Assembly: GCF_009745985.1 (NCBI RefSeq)
Contig: NZ_WFIX01000175.1
Coordinates: forward strand, 186,001-250,000
DNA from: Microbacterium karelineae
GTDB lineage: Bacteria > Actinomycetota > Actinomycetes > Actinomycetales > Microbacteriaceae
Length of the DNA: 64,000 nucleotides
Direction: 5' to 3'
Below the pieces are notes generated by a model. That model ran no database searches. It worked only from the letters and a program-made list of their open reading frames with translations, and was not told the origin of the DNA. Below, one piece after another: positions 40,181 through 50,606 of the stretch (the stretch's first letter is position 1; each line of letters starts with the position of its first letter). A program made the position numbers and the translations under genes.

Positions 40181-41929
40181 GTGCTGAGTCCGTCCTATCC
40201 GCAGAGAGCCCCGAGGGGCACAGCGGGCAGGCTGCGCGCATGGCAGCAGGAGGCCCTCGACAAGTTCTTCGCCGAAGGCAAGCGCGACTTCCTCGTCGCG
40301 GCGACGCCCGGCGCAGGCAAGACCACCTTCGCGCTGACGGTGGCGCGCGAGCTGCGCCACCAGGGCGAGATCGACCGCATCGTCGTCGTATGCCCCACCG
40401 AGCACCTCAAGACGCAGTGGGCCGACGCCGCCGCCCGCACGAGCATCCGGCTGGATCCCGAGTTCAGCAATCAGTCGCCGCACCTCGCCCGCCACTACCA
40501 CGGCGCGGTCGTCACCTATGCGCAGGTGGCCGTCAAGTCGTCCGTGCACCGGGACCTCGTCAAGGGCGCGCGCACGCTCGTGATCCTCGACGAGGTGCAC
40601 CACGGCGGCGACGCGCTCAGCTGGGGCGACGCGATCCGCGACGCCTACCAGCCAGCCACGCGGCGCCTGCTCCTCAGCGGCACGCCCTTCCGCAGCGACG
40701 ACGCCCCGATCCCGTTCGTCGAGTACCTGCCCGACGAGCAGGGCCTGCGCACCTCGGTCACCGACTTCGACTACGGCTACGGCCGCGCGCTCGCCGACGG
40801 CGTCGTCCGGCCCGTGCTGTTCCACGTCTACTCCGGCCAGATGAAGTGGCGCACCCGCATGGGCGACGAGCTCGAGGCGCACCTCGGGCAGGACAACACG
40901 AAGGACGTCACGAGCCAGGCCTGGCGCACGGCCCTCGACCCCGAGGGGCAGTGGATGCCCGCCGTGCTGAAGAGCGCAGACCAGCGGCTCACCGAGATCC
41001 GGCACCACGTGCCCGACGCGGGCGGGCTCGTCATCGCCACCGACCAGACCAATGCGCGCGCCTACGCCGAGCTGCTGCGGCAGATCACCGGGCAGCGCCC
41101 CACCGTCGTGCTCAGCGACGAGGCCGAGGCCTCGAGCCGCATCGAGCAGTTCTCTCAGAACACCTCCCGGTGGATGGTCGCGGTGCGCATGGTGTCCGAG
41201 GGCGTCGACGTGCCCCGGCTCGCCGTCGGCGTCTACGCCACCAGCTCCTCCACACCGCTGTTCTTCGCCCAGGCGATCGGCCGATTCGTGCGCGCTCGCC
41301 GCAAGGGCGAGGCCGCGAGCGTCTTCCTGCCGCAGGTGCCCGTGCTCATGGGCCTTGCGCACGAGATGGAGAAGCAGCGCGATCACGTGCTCGATCGCGG
41401 CGAGAAGGACGTCGACGGCCTCGACGACGCGCTCCTCGACGCGGCAGAGCGCGAGGAGAAGGCGAGCGACGAGCTCATGGAGGAGGAGTTCTCCTTCCAG
41501 TCCCTCGAATCGACCGCACACTTCGACTCCGTGGTCTTCGAAGGCCAGCAGTTCGGTCAGCTCGCCGTCCCCGGATCCGAGGAGGAGCTCGAGTTCATCG
41601 GACTGCCGGGGCTGCTGGAGCCCGAGCACGTGCACGACCTGCTCATGCAGCGTCAGGCGCGCCAATCGAAGCATCGCGAGGTGCGTGAATCGCGCGAGCA
41701 GCAGACCGGGTCCGAGCCCGAGCTGCCCGCGCCCCTGCATCGCACCCTGAAAGAGCAGCGCCAGCTGCTCAACAGCCTTGTCGGCGTGTACGCGAAGCAG
41801 ACGGGCGATGCCCACGGCCAGGTGCACGCGTGGCTCCGCCGCACCTGCGGAGGCCCCGCCGTCGCCCAGGCGACCGTCGCCCAGCTCCAGTCCCGCATCG
41901 ACCTGCTCCGGAAGCGCGTGCACCGGTAG
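40181..41929 (+). CDS. DEAD/DEAH-box superfamily 2 helicase
   Basis: 582 residues from a GTG that follows TATCGT (40167-40172) by 8 nt, a leaderless layout; a TTG at 40175 is the alternative. Motif I ATPGAGKTT, Ia VVVCPTEHL, II DEVHHGG, III SGTPFR, then V EGVDVPRLAVGVYAT and VI QAIGRFVRARR. The C-terminal 180 residues are Glu/Gln-rich helices. This is the compact helicase common in actinobacteria, likely acting on DNA or RNA in repair; not part of the island, since composition is host-like. Confidence 0.9.
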   Translation: MLSPSYPQRAPRGTAGRLRAWQQEALDKFFAEGKRDFLVAATPGAGKTTFALTVARELRHQGEIDRIVVVCPTEHLKTQWADAAARTSIRLDPEFSNQSPHLARHYHGAVVTYAQVAVKSSVHRDLVKGARTLVILDEVHHGGDALSWGDAIRDAYQPATRRLLLSGTPFRSDDAPIPFVEYLPDEQGLRTSVTDFDYGYGRALADGVVRPVLFHVYSGQMKWRTRMGDELEAHLGQDNTKDVTSQAWRTALDPEGQWMPAVLKSADQRLTEIRHHVPDAGGLVIATDQTNARAYAELLRQITGQRPTVVLSDEAEASSRIEQFSQNTSRWMVAVRMVSEGVDVPRLAVGVYATSSSTPLFFAQAIGRFVRARRKGEAASVFLPQVPVLMGLAHEMEKQRDHVLDRGEKDVDGLDDALLDAAEREEKASDELMEEEFSFQSLESTAHFDSVVFEGQQFGQLAVPGSEEELEFIGLPGLLEPEHVHDLLMQRQARQSKHREVRESREQQTGSEPELPAPLHRTLKEQRQLLNSLVGVYAKQTGDAHGQVHAWLRRTCGGPAVAQATVAQLQSRIDLLRKRVHR

Positions 41930-42070
41930 GGGTCTTCCGTCCCTCCCTGTGCCCATGCGGATGCCCTTCGGGCCTCCGAAATGCTCCGCGCGCCCGTCAG
42001 GGGGTGCCGATAGCGTTCTCGTGACCCCGCGTCGGGACGCGCGGGCGAACGACCAGCCGAGGAGCACCGC

Positions 42071-43165
42071 GTGTCCGCGCCTTCCCCCGAACTCGATCCC
42101 GCCCAGGCATCGCCCGCCGAGCGTCGCCGCTGGGCGCGCTATCTCGCCGACGAGCGCGCGGAGGCCGCCGTGTATCGCCGCCTCGCGCGGCGCCGGGACG
42201 GCGACGAGCGCGACATCCTGGAGAAGCTCGAGGCGGCCGAGCGCCGCCACGAGGGGCACTGGCTGAGGTTGCTCGGGGGAGAGCCCGCCCGGCTGCCGAA
42301 GGCCGGGCTCACCACGCGGGTCACGGCCTGGCTCGCGTCCCACTTCGGATCGATCTTCACGCTCGCCCTCGCACAGCTGGCCGAGTCCCGCTCGCCGTAC
42401 GACACGGACCCGTATGCGACGCCCGCCATGCGCGCGGACGAGAAGATCCACCACGAAGTCGTGCGCGGGCTCGCCGCCCGCAGTCGCCGCCGCCTGTCCG
42501 GCACCTTCCGCGCCGCCGTGTTCGGGGCGAACGACGGCCTCGTCAGCAACCTCGCTCTCGTCATGGGCATCGGTGCGACCGGCGCCTCGAGCGCGTTCGT
42601 GCTCTTCAGCGGCCTCGCCGGCCTGCTCGCCGGTGCCCTGTCGATGGGGGCGGGCGAGTTCGTCTCGGTGAAGTCGCAGCGCGAGCTGCTCGACGCCACG
42701 GAGCCGAGCGACTTCGCACACGACGGACTGCCCGACCTCGACCTCGACGCGAACGAGCTCGCCCTCGTCTACCGCACTCGGGGCATGCCGGAGCAGGAGG
42801 CCCTCGACAAGGCGCACGGGATCGTCGCGAACGCCCACGCGGGTCGCATGCCGGATCCGGTCGGCCGCGGCGACCGCCATGAGGTCGTCGGGGGAGCGTG
42901 GCGCGCGGCAGCCTCGAGCTTCGCCTTCTTCGCGACGGGCGCGATCATCCCGGTTCTGCCATGGATCGTCGGGCTCACGGGGCTCGCGGCCGTCATCATC
43001 GCCCTCGCACTCGTCGGGATCGCCCTCCTCGTGACGGGCGCGACCGTCGGCCTCCTCTCGGGAGCCTCGCCTCTGCCGCGGGCGCTGCGGCAGCTCGCCA
43101 TCGGTTTCGGCGCCGCCGCCGTCACCTATGTGCTCGGGCTGCTGTTCGGGGTGTCCGTGGCGTGA
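42071..43165 (+). CDS. VIT1/CCC1-family Fe/Mn transporter with ferritin-like N-terminus
   Basis: 364 residues from a GTG with GAGGAGC. Residues 20-80 are a ferritin-like helical segment (YLADERAEAAVYRRLARR, with Glu and His such as EAAERRHEGHW) of the erythrin-VIT group; residues 150-360 form the five-helix VIT1 domain with FGANDGLVSNLALVMG and GALSMGAGEFVSVKSQ. It should export Fe(II) or Mn(II) from the cytosol or balance metals. A TAGCGT hexamer lies at 42010-42015 in the leader region. Confidence 0.92.
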   Translation: MSAPSPELDPAQASPAERRRWARYLADERAEAAVYRRLARRRDGDERDILEKLEAAERRHEGHWLRLLGGEPARLPKAGLTTRVTAWLASHFGSIFTLALAQLAESRSPYDTDPYATPAMRADEKIHHEVVRGLAARSRRRLSGTFRAAVFGANDGLVSNLALVMGIGATGASSAFVLFSGLAGLLAGALSMGAGEFVSVKSQRELLDATEPSDFAHDGLPDLDLDANELALVYRTRGMPEQEALDKAHGIVANAHAGRMPDPVGRGDRHEVVGGAWRAAASSFAFFATGAIIPVLPWIVGLTGLAAVIIALALVGIALLVTGATVGLLSGASPLPRALRQLAIGFGAAAVTYVLGLLFGVSVA

Positions 43166-43274
43166 CGCGCCCGGGATCCACGGCTGATTCGCGACGGTGA
43201 ACGGGCGGTGGTAATGTTGTCTCTCGGTTCGGAAAACGGGCGGAAACGCTCCGGAAGACGGATCGACACCCAAT

Positions 43275-43360
43275 GCGCGGGTGGCGGAATAGGTAGACGC
43301 GCTAGCTTGAGGTGCTAGTGCCCGTATTAGGGCGTGGGGGTTCAAGTCCCCCCTCGCGCA
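43275..43360 (+). tRNA. tRNA-Leu (anticodon GAG)
   Basis: 86 nt with a closed cloverleaf: acceptor arms GCGCGGG and CTCGCGC (one G-U pair), D arm with GGCGGAATAGGTAGACGC, anticodon stem CTAGC/GCTAG and loop TTGAGGT giving GAG (43309-43311), long class II variable arm TGCCCGTATTAGGGCG, and T arm GGGGGTTCAAGTCCCCC. Discriminator A73, as in leucine tRNAs. CCA is not encoded. Confidence 0.97.
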
Positions 43361-43370
43361 CGTAGGATCG

Positions 43371-43413
43371 AGATCCCCCTGGGGCCGGCTGAGCCGGGCC
43401 AGGGGGATCTTTC
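43371..43413 (+). terminator. Terminator after tRNA-Leu
   Basis: Stem AGATCCCCCTGG (43371-43382) with its complement at 43399-43410, an inner CCGGC/GCCGG stem, and TTTC after the right arm, 11 bp beyond the tRNA. Confidence 0.85.
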
Positions 43414-43486
43414 GTCGTGCCTGCCGCCGAGGTGCCACACCTGATCGAGGGAACCCTGCTCGCTCGGCCATCGTGACTGATCCATG

Positions 43487-43520
43487 GCGTCGAGTCTTCG
43501 CAATCTGCATAACTCGACGC
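43487..43520. promoter_or_regulatory. Inverted repeat upstream of the bkd operon
   Basis: Nine-base arms GCGTCGAGT (43487-43495) and ACTCGACGC (43512-43520) are perfectly complementary around a 16-nt AT-richer core containing CGCAATCTGCAT. It lies about 100 bp ahead of the first gene of the operon and is a candidate site for a regulator of branched-chain amino acid catabolism; no regulator gene is adjacent. Confidence 0.5.
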
Positions 43521-43622
43521 AGGGGGATTGCTCGAAATGCGTCGCGGCGTTACCGTGAGCCTGAGCCCGCACCCGGGCCGACGAAGCGCCCACGAGGCGC
43601 GCGCGAACAAGGAGGTTCCGCG

Positions 43623-44741
43623 ATGTCGATCGCCATGCCCGCACCCCGAGCCGAACTCGTCTCCGGCCTCGATGCGCCCCTGACGGTGCTGCGCGCCGAC
43701 GGATCCCGGGAGGCGAGCGGGCTCCTCGACCCGCACCTCGCCGACATGGATGAGACGGCCCTGACCGACCTCTTCATCGACATGTCGATCGTGCGGCGCG
43801 TCGACCAGGAGGCGTTCGCCCTCACCCGCCAGGGCAAGCTCGCGCTCTGGCCGCCGCTGCTCGGCCAGGAGGCCGCCCAGGTCGGATCCGCCCGCGCCCT
43901 CCGCGACACCGACTTCGTCTTCGGCTCGTACCGCGAACACGCCCTCGCCATCCTGCGCGGGACGGGATTCGGCGGGTTCCTCGGCGTGTGGGAAGGGCAT
44001 GCCTTCTCGGGCTGGGATCCGCACGCGCACCATGTCGCGACGCCGCAGATCATCATCGGCGCGCAGACGCTCCACGCCACGGGATACGCGATGGCGACGC
44101 GCATGGACGGCGCCGACGATGTGGCCGTGGCCTACTTCGGCGACGGCGCGACGAGCGAGGGCGATGTGAACGAGGCGATGGTCTTCGCGAGCGCCTTCCG
44201 TGTGCCCGTGATCTTCTTCTGCCAGAACAACCACTACGCGATCTCCGAGCCCGTGCGGGTGCAGTCGGGAACCCCGCTCGCCCTGCGACCGACGGGCTTC
44301 GGGATCCCCGCCCTGCGCGTCGACGGCAACGACGTGCTCGCCGTGCACGCCGCGACGCGCATCGCGATCGAGCGGGCGCGCTCCGGCGGCGGGCCGACGT
44401 TCATCGAGGCCGTCACCTACCGGATGGGCCCGCACACCACGACGGACGACCCGACCCGCTATCGCCGCGACGACGAGGTCGCGGCGTGGCGCGAGAAGGA
44501 TCCGATCGTGCGCCTCGAGCGCCATCTCGACCGGATCGGCGCCCGCACCGATCGGATCCGCGAGGAGGCGCAGGTGCGCTGCGACGCCACCGCCCGCGAA
44601 CTGCGCGACGCCGTCATGACGGCCGAGGCGCCGGATCCCGTCACGATGTTCGACCACGTCTACACCGAGCCCACGGCGCGCCTCGAGCGCCAGCGCGCCG
44701 AGCACCTCGCCTTCGCCGCCAGCATCGAGGGGGACGCATGA
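43623..44741 (+). CDS. bkdA: Branched-chain 2-oxoacid dehydrogenase E1 alpha
   Basis: 372 residues from an ATG with AAGGAGG. Thiamine diphosphate motif GDGATSEGDVNEAMVFAS with the closing N-N in FCQNNHYAIS; phosphorylation-loop equivalent YRMGPHTTTDDPTRYR. Together with E1 beta it decarboxylates 2-oxo acids from Leu, Ile and Val. First of eight genes with short overlaps. Pyruvate specificity is not excluded, but the downstream methylcrotonyl-CoA carboxylase-type and acyl-CoA dehydrogenase genes point to branched-chain substrates. Confidence 0.9.
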   Translation: MSIAMPAPRAELVSGLDAPLTVLRADGSREASGLLDPHLADMDETALTDLFIDMSIVRRVDQEAFALTRQGKLALWPPLLGQEAAQVGSARALRDTDFVFGSYREHALAILRGTGFGGFLGVWEGHAFSGWDPHAHHVATPQIIIGAQTLHATGYAMATRMDGADDVAVAYFGDGATSEGDVNEAMVFASAFRVPVIFFCQNNHYAISEPVRVQSGTPLALRPTGFGIPALRVDGNDVLAVHAATRIAIERARSGGGPTFIEAVTYRMGPHTTTDDPTRYRRDDEVAAWREKDPIVRLERHLDRIGARTDRIREEAQVRCDATARELRDAVMTAEAPDPVTMFDHVYTEPTARLERQRAEHLAFAASIEGDA

Positions 44742-45757
44742 CGACCAGCGAACTCGCGCTCGGCGCCGCCATCGGCCGCGCCCTCGGCGACGCGCTCGAA
44801 TCGGACGAGAAGGTCGTCCTCATGGGCGAGGACATCGGGCGCCTCGGCGGCGTCTTCCGCGTGACCGACGGCCTGCAGGCCCGATTCGGCAAGAACCGCG
44901 TCATCGACTCGCCCCTCGCCGAATCGGCCATCGTCGGCACCGCCGTCGGGATGGCGTATCGCGGATACCGCCCGGTCGTGGAGATCCAGTTCGACGGCTT
45001 CGTGTACCCCGCTTTCGACCAGATCGTCGCGCAGGTCGCGCGGCTGCACTACCGCACACAGGGGCGCGTGCGCATGCCGATCACGGTGCGCGTGCCGTAC
45101 GGCGGCGACATCGGCTCGGTCGAGCACCACTCCGAGTCTCCCGAGTCGTACTTCGCCCACACACCTGGGCTGCGGGTGGTGACGGCGTCGAGCCCTCAGG
45201 AGGCGTATTCGACGATGCGGGCCGCGATCGCGAGCGACGACCCCGTGATGTTCTTCGAGCCGAAGTCCCGCTACTGGGCGAAGGGCGACGTCGACACCGA
45301 CCTCACGCGCGACCTCGACACCGCGGCGGTCCTCACGACGGGCCGTGACGTCACGGTCGCGACCTACGGCCCTGTCGTGAAGACGGCGCTCGAGGCGGCC
45401 ATCGCGGCGTCGGATGAGGGCATCGAGCTCGAGGTCATCGACCTGCGCGCGATCTCGCCCCTCGACGTCGACACGGTGGCGGCGAGCGTCGAGCGCACGG
45501 GCCGCCTCGTCGTCGCCCACGAAGCGCCCGCGGAGGCGTCCGTCGCGAGCGAGCTGATCGCGAGCGTCGTCGAACGGTCGTTCCCCGCGCTCCGCGCCGC
45601 TCCCGAACGGGTCACGGGGTACGACACGCCGTATCCGCCGTCCGCGCTCGAGGGCGCCTACCTGCCGAGCCTCGACAGGATCCTCGACGCCGTCGACCGC
45701 ACGCTCGGTCGGCGATCGTCGCGCACGGGCCTCGAGTACGCGGGAGGTGCGCGATGA
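44738..45757 (+). CDS. bkdB: Branched-chain 2-oxoacid dehydrogenase E1 beta
   Basis: 339 residues; ATG overlaps the E1 alpha stop. Typical transketolase-type beta subunit: VVLMGEDIGRLGGVFRVTDG, DSPLAESAIVGTAVGMA, VEIQFDGFVYPAFDQI and VRVPYGGDIGSVEHHSES (separate motifs in order), then C-terminal VATYGPVV and DLRAISPLDVDT. Forms the alpha2-beta2 E1 component with the upstream product. Confidence 0.93.
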   Translation: MTTSELALGAAIGRALGDALESDEKVVLMGEDIGRLGGVFRVTDGLQARFGKNRVIDSPLAESAIVGTAVGMAYRGYRPVVEIQFDGFVYPAFDQIVAQVARLHYRTQGRVRMPITVRVPYGGDIGSVEHHSESPESYFAHTPGLRVVTASSPQEAYSTMRAAIASDDPVMFFEPKSRYWAKGDVDTDLTRDLDTAAVLTTGRDVTVATYGPVVKTALEAAIAASDEGIELEVIDLRAISPLDVDTVAASVERTGRLVVAHEAPAEASVASELIASVVERSFPALRAAPERVTGYDTPYPPSALEGAYLPSLDRILDAVDRTLGRRSSRTGLEYAGGAR

Positions 45758-47007
45758 CCACGTTCCACCTGCCCGACCTCGGCGAAGGCCTGAACGAGAG
45801 CGAGATCGTCGCGTGGAAGGTCTCGGAAGGCGATGCGGTCGCGCTCAACGACGTCATCGCCGAGGTCGAGACCGCGAAGGCGGTCGTCGACCTCACGAGC
45901 CCCTATGCGGGGGTCATCCGCCGCCTCTACGCGGGCGAGGGCGAGACGATCGACGTCGGCGCCCCCCTCGTCGAGTACGACGTCGAGGGGGCGGAGGGGG
46001 CCGAACCCGAGCCGGAGGAGGGCCCTTCCGAGGGGTCCGATGCGGCTCCCGAGCAGGAGAGCGCCGTGCCCGAGGGGCCCGATGTCGCGCTCGGCCCAGA
46101 CCATGCCGTGCCCGAGGTGTCCGGCGACGCCGCGGGCGGAGAACCCGACGCCGCGCCGGGCCGATCCGGTGAACCCGCGGGTGACGACGGCCGCGTGAGC
46201 GTGCTCGTCGGATCCGTCAAGGCCGATCGCGGATCGCGTCCCGCACGCCGTGCGCGCACGTTCCCACAGGATCCGTTCGTCCGCGAGAGCGGCCGGCCGG
46301 CTTCGTCGGCGCCCGCCTCCCGCCGCGAGCGAGTCTCGGGCCTGCGCCGCCGCACCGCGGAGGCCATGGTGTCGTCAGCCTTCACCGCACCGCACGCCGC
46401 GTGCTTCCTGCAGGTCGACGTGACCGAGACGATGCGACTCGCGGGCGACCTATCCGCCTCACCGCGCGAGGACGGGCCGTCGTTCCTCGCGCTCGTGTCG
46501 CGGGCGATCGTCATCGCGGCGGGCCGCACCCCCGGCGTCAACGCCACCTTCCACGCCGAGGAGCAGGAGATCGAGTTCCACGCCCACGTGGACCTCGGCA
46601 TCGCCGTCGCCACCGACCGCGGCCTCGTCGTCGCGAGCGTCGATGAGGCCGAACGGCTCGATGCGGTCGAGCTGACGCACCGGATCGCGGAGCGGGCCGC
46701 TGCCGCCCGCGACGGGAGCATCTCGGCCGAGGCGCTCACGAGCTCGACCCTCACGGTCTCGAACGTCGGCGTCTTCGGCGTCGACGGGGGGATCCCGATC
46801 CTCAACCCCGGCGAATCCGCGATCGTCGCGATCGGCGCGGTGCGGAGGATGCCGTGGGAGCACGGCGGCGAGGTCGCGCTGCGCGACGTCTGCACCCTCA
46901 CGGTGTCGTTCGACCACCGCGTCCTCGACGGCCGTGAGGCGAGCGGGTTCCTCCGCGACATCGGCGGGATGCTCACCCGGCCCGGCCTCGCCCTGGCGCG
47001 CGGCTGA
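45754..47007 (+). CDS. bkdC: 2-oxoacid dehydrogenase E2 acyltransferase, no evident E3-binding domain
   Basis: 417 residues. One lipoyl domain (1-80) with the lipoylated lysine in [10 protein letters not shown]; a long acidic then basic linker (about 85-185); catalytic domain from about 190 with [14 protein letters not shown] and the active-site SFDHRVLDG. The 35-residue peripheral-subunit-binding domain that usually lies between (pattern like VRKLARELGVDL and G-T-G-x-G-R) is not visible in the linker, and no E3 gene is nearby. How E3 docks is therefore unclear. Start overlaps the E1 beta stop. Confidence 0.88.
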   Translation: MTTFHLPDLGEGLNESEIVAWKVSEGDAVALNDVIAEVETAKAVVDLTSPYAGVIRRLYAGEGETIDVGAPLVEYDVEGAEGAEPEPEEGPSEGSDAAPEQESAVPEGPDVALGPDHAVPEVSGDAAGGEPDAAPGRSGEPAGDDGRVSVLVGSVKADRGSRPARRARTFPQDPFVRESGRPASSAPASRRERVSGLRRRTAEAMVSSAFTAPHAACFLQVDVTETMRLAGDLSASPREDGPSFLALVSRAIVIAAGRTPGVNATFHAEEQEIEFHAHVDLGIAVATDRGLVVASVDEAERLDAVELTHRIAERAAAARDGSISAEALTSSTLTVSNVGVFGVDGGIPILNPGESAIVAIGAVRRMPWEHGGEVALRDVCTLTVSFDHRVLDGREASGFLRDIGGMLTRPGLALARG

Positions 47008-47027
47008 TGCGGACCGGAGGAGGCGAC

Positions 47028-48641
47028 ATGGGGGGAGAGCGGCTCACGACGGCGGTGGATCCGCACGGCGAGGCCGGCGCGCGCCGCGCGGACGCGATGC
47101 GCGCGCTCGTCGACGAGCTCGGGACGCGCCTCGCGGAGGCCGCGCGCGGTGGCCCCGAGCGCTCCCGCGAGCGTCACATCGCCCGCGGCAAGCTGCTGCC
47201 CCGCGATCGTGTCGACCGACTGCTCGACGTCGGCAGCCCCTTCCTCGAGCTCGCGCCGCTGGCTGCACTCGGCTGCTACGACGACGAGGCCCCGGCGGCG
47301 GGCGTCATCGCCGGGATCGGCGTCGTCTCGGGCCGGCGCTGCATGATCATCGCCAACGACGCGACGGTCAAGGGCGGCACCTACTTCCCGCTGACGGTCA
47401 AGAAGCACCTGCGCGCGCAGGAGGTGGCCCGCGAGAACCGGCTGCCGTGCATCTCCCTCGTCGACTCGGGCGGTGCCTTCCTGCCGATGCAGGACGAGGT
47501 CTTCCCCGATCGCGAGCACTTCGGGCGCATCTTCTACAACCAGGCGACCATGAGCGCCGCCGGGATCCCGCAGATCGCGTGCGTCATGGGATCCTCGACA
47601 GCCGGCGGCGCCTATGTGCCCGCGATGAGCGACGAGACCGTCATCGTCGCGGATCAGGGGACGATCTTCCTCGGCGGGCCGCCGCTCGTGAAGGCGGCGA
47701 CGGGCGAGGTCGTGTCGGCGGAGGACCTCGGGGGAGGCGAGCTGCACGCGACCGTCTCGGGTGTCGCGGACCACCTCGCCGACGACGACGAGCACGCGCT
47801 GCGGATCGTGCGCGACATCGTCGCAACCCTGCCGCCGAGCCCCGCCCCGCCGTGGGCCGTCGCAGAGCCGCGGGAACCCGCCGTCGACCCCGCCACGCTC
47901 GGGTCGGTCGTGCCGACCGACCTGCAGACCCCCTACGACGTGCGGGAGGTCATCGCCCGCATCGTCGACGACAGCGCCTTCCACGAGTTCAAGGCGGGCT
48001 TCGGCACGACGCTCGTGACGGGCTTCGCGTCGATCTTCGGCCACCCCGTGGGCATCGTCGCGAACCAGGGCGTGCTCTTCAGCGAGAGCGCGCAGAAGGG
48101 CGCGCACTTCATCCAGCTGTGCGACCAGCGAGGGATCCCCCTCGTGTTCCTGCAGAACATCACGGGCTTCATGGTCGGGAGCGAATACGAGCGCGGCGGG
48201 ATCGCCAAGCACGGCGCGAAGATGGTCACGGCCGTCTCGTGCGCCCGCGTGCCGAAGCTCACGGTCGTGATCGGCGGATCCTTCGGCGCCGGCACGTATT
48301 CGATGTGCGGACGCGCCTACGATCCGCGGTTCCTCTGGCTGTGGCCGAACGCGCGCGTGTCGGTCATGGGCGGCCCGCAGGCCGCGAGCGTGCTGTCGAC
48401 CGTCAAGCGCGAGCAGATCGAGGCCGCGGGCGGCGTCTGGAGCGCCGAGGAGCAGGCCGCGTTCGAGGAGCCCATCCGCGCGCAGTACGAGAAGCAGGGA
48501 TCGCCCTACTATTCGACCGCGCGCCTCTGGGACGACGGCGTCATCGATCCCGCCGACACGCGTCGCGTGCTCGGCCTCGCCCTCGACGTCGCGGGGCAGG
48601 CGCCGCTTCCCGATGTGCGCTACGGCGTCTTCCGGATGTGA
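47028..48641 (+). CDS. accD1: Acyl-CoA carboxylase beta subunit (methylcrotonyl-CoA type)
   Basis: 537 residues from an ATG with GGAGGAGG (an upstream ATG at 47007 overlapping the E2 stop is the alternative). Carboxyltransferase motifs: [37 protein letters not shown] (two contiguous blocks), [27 protein letters not shown] and [15 protein letters not shown]. The wording NITGFMVG and SMCGRAY is that of methylcrotonyl-CoA carboxylase beta rather than propionyl-CoA carboxylase. Works with the biotin-bearing alpha subunit encoded next. Confidence 0.92.
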   Translation: MGGERLTTAVDPHGEAGARRADAMRALVDELGTRLAEAARGGPERSRERHIARGKLLPRDRVDRLLDVGSPFLELAPLAALGCYDDEAPAAGVIAGIGVVSGRRCMIIANDATVKGGTYFPLTVKKHLRAQEVARENRLPCISLVDSGGAFLPMQDEVFPDREHFGRIFYNQATMSAAGIPQIACVMGSSTAGGAYVPAMSDETVIVADQGTIFLGGPPLVKAATGEVVSAEDLGGGELHATVSGVADHLADDDEHALRIVRDIVATLPPSPAPPWAVAEPREPAVDPATLGSVVPTDLQTPYDVREVIARIVDDSAFHEFKAGFGTTLVTGFASIFGHPVGIVANQGVLFSESAQKGAHFIQLCDQRGIPLVFLQNITGFMVGSEYERGGIAKHGAKMVTAVSCARVPKLTVVIGGSFGAGTYSMCGRAYDPRFLWLWPNARVSVMGGPQAASVLSTVKREQIEAAGGVWSAEEQAAFEEPIRAQYEKQGSPYYSTARLWDDGVIDPADTRRVLGLALDVAGQAPLPDVRYGVFRM

Positions 48642-48647
48642 TGCGCC

Positions 48648-50606
48648 GTGTTCGACAGAGTCCTCATCGCCAACAGGGGCGAGATCGCCGTGCGCGTCGC
48701 CCGCACGCTCGACCGCCTGGGCATCGCCTCGATCGCGGTGTTCTCCGACGCCGACGCCGGGGCGATGCACGTGCGCGCCGCGACCGAGGCCGTGCGCATC
48801 GGGCCGGCGGACGCCCGCCGCTCGTATCTCGACGTCGACGCGATCCTCTGCGCCGCCCGCGAGACGGGCGCCCAGGCCGTGCACCCCGGGTACGGATTCC
48901 TCGCCGAGAGCGCCGCGCTGGCGCACGCCTGCGCGGACGCCGGGATCGCCTTCATCGGCCCGCCCGTCTCCGCGATCGAGACGATGGGCGACAAGATCCG
49001 CGCCCGCGCGGCCGTCGAAGAGCGCGGCGTCGCGACGGTGCCGGGCATCTCCGAGCCGGGTCTCGACGATGCGGCCCTCATCGCCGGCGCCGAGCGCGTG
49101 GGCTACCCGGTGCTCGTGAAGCCATCGCAGGGCGGCGGCGGCAAGGGCATGCACCGCGTCGACGACCCCCGCGATCTGCCAGGCGCGCTCGCGCAGGCGC
49201 GGCGCGAGGCGGCGAACGCCTTCGGCGACGACGCGCTCTTCGTGGAGCGCTTCGTCGCGCGCCCGCGCCACATCGAGGTGCAGGTCCTCGCGGACGAGGC
49301 GGGCGCCACGATCCACCTGGGCGAGCGCGAGTGCTCGCTGCAGCGCCGGCACCAGAAGGTCGTCGAGGAGGCGCCGAGCGCCCTGCTCACCCCCGCGCAG
49401 CGCGACGCGATCGGGAGCGCCGCGTGCGAGACGGCCCGCGCCGTCGGCTATGTCGGGGCGGGCACGGTCGAGTTCATCGTCTCGGGCGACCGCCCGGACG
49501 AGCCCTTCTTCATGGAGATGAACACGCGGCTGCAGGTCGAGCACCCCGTGACAGAGCAGATCACGGGCATCGACCTCGTCGAGCAGCAGCTGCGCATCGC
49601 GGCAGGCGAGACGCTCGCCTTCGCGCAGGACGAGGTGCGCCATGCGGGCCACGCGATCGAGGCGCGCATCTACGCCGAGGATCCGGCGGCCGGCTTCGCC
49701 CCGACGGGAGGCGCCGTTGTCGCCGCCGCGTGGCCGAGCGGCGAAGGGATCCGCGTCGACGCGGGGGTCGAGACGAGCGACGTCGTGTCGACGCACTACG
49801 ATCCGATGCTCGCGAAGGTCGTCGCGCACGCGCCGACGCGGGCCGAGGCGATCGCCCGGCTCGACGACGCGCTGCGGCGCACCCGCGTGCTCGGCGTGCG
49901 GACGAACACCGCCTTCGTCCGGGCCCTGCTCGCCGATCCGCGCGTGCGCTCCGGCGACCTCGACACGGAGCTCATCGACCGCGAGGTGGGCCGGCTCGCC
50001 GCGATCGAGGTCCCCGACACCGTGCTCGCACGCGCGGGCCTCGCGCTCATCGAGGCCACGGCGACCGGCGACCGCGCGTGGGCCCCCGACGGCTGGCGCG
50101 TGGGCGGATCCGCCGGGGCGAGCGTGCGCCTGCGCGATGGCGACTCCGTCGCGACCGTGACCCGCGGTGCGATCCTCGCGCCGGGTGCCGGGGGCGCGCG
50201 CCGAGTCGACCTGCGGGTCGCGCGCGCGGGCGGGGTCGTGCGGATCCAGGAGCTGGCGCCCGGCGACGTCGTCACGGCGCCGGACGGGGAGATCTGGGTC
50301 GCCGACGAGTCGGGGACCTGGGGTGTCGAGGCGGCACGCCCTGCGCGCCGCCAGCGCGCGGGGGCGGCACCGACGCTCGCGTCGCCGATGCCGGGATCCG
50401 TCGTCGCCGTGCATGTCGCGGACGGAGACACGGTCGAGGAGGGCGCCGCGATCGTGAGCGTCGAGGCGATGAAGATGGAGCACCTGCTGCGCGCCCCTGT
50501 CGCGGGCGTCGCGCGCCTGCGGGTGGCGGCCGGCGACCAGGTGTCGCGTGGTCAGGAGCTCGCGACCGTGACACCCACGGGCGAACAGACAGAGGAGGCG
50601 ACATGA
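48648..50606 (+). CDS. accA1: Biotin-dependent acyl-CoA carboxylase alpha subunit
   Basis: 652 residues, GTG start. Biotin carboxylase (1-450): [55 protein letters not shown]-terminal biotin carrier domain has EAMKMEH with the biotinylated lysine (about residue 607) and hydrophobic flanks. Together with the preceding beta subunit it carboxylates methylcrotonyl-CoA in leucine breakdown. Requires biotin, for which bioYMN at 3624-5499 is the visible supply. Stop overlaps the next start. Confidence 0.94.
   Translation: MFDRVLIANRGEIAVRVARTLDRLGIASIAVFSDADAGAMHVRAATEAVRIGPADARRSYLDVDAILCAARETGAQAVHPGYGFLAESAALAHACADAGIAFIGPPVSAIETMGDKIRARAAVEERGVATVPGISEPGLDDAALIAGAERVGYPVLVKPSQGGGGKGMHRVDDPRDLPGALAQARREAANAFGDDALFVERFVARPRHIEVQVLADEAGATIHLGERECSLQRRHQKVVEEAPSALLTPAQRDAIGSAACETARAVGYVGAGTVEFIVSGDRPDEPFFMEMNTRLQVEHPVTEQITGIDLVEQQLRIAAGETLAFAQDEVRHAGHAIEARIYAEDPAAGFAPTGGAVVAAAWPSGEGIRVDAGVETSDVVSTHYDPMLAKVVAHAPTRAEAIARLDDALRRTRVLGVRTNTAFVRALLADPRVRSGDLDTELIDREVGRLAAIEVPDTVLARAGLALIEATATGDRAWAPDGWRVGGSAGASVRLRDGDSVATVTRGAILAPGAGGARRVDLRVARAGGVVRIQELAPGDVVTAPDGEIWVADESGTWGVEAARPARRQRAGAAPTLASPMPGSVVAVHVADGDTVEEGAAIVSVEAMKMEHLLRAPVAGVARLRVAAGDQVSRGQELATVTPTGEQTEEAT

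Noticed and set aside
43275-43360. tRNA-Leu as an integration site
   Set aside because: No second copy of its 3' end was seen in the window and the genes on either side are ordinary host genes.
40166-43510. Very long open frame on the minus strand opposite the helicase and transporter genes
   Set aside because: A mirror of high-GC coding sequence: composition is Arg/Gly/Glu/His-rich low complexity with no domain, and plus-strand genes with clear motifs plus a tRNA occupy the same DNA.
45927-50483. 1.5-kilocodon open frame opposite the bkd/acc genes
   Set aside because: Antisense shadow of strongly biased codons; no recognisable domain, and it runs through four certain genes.
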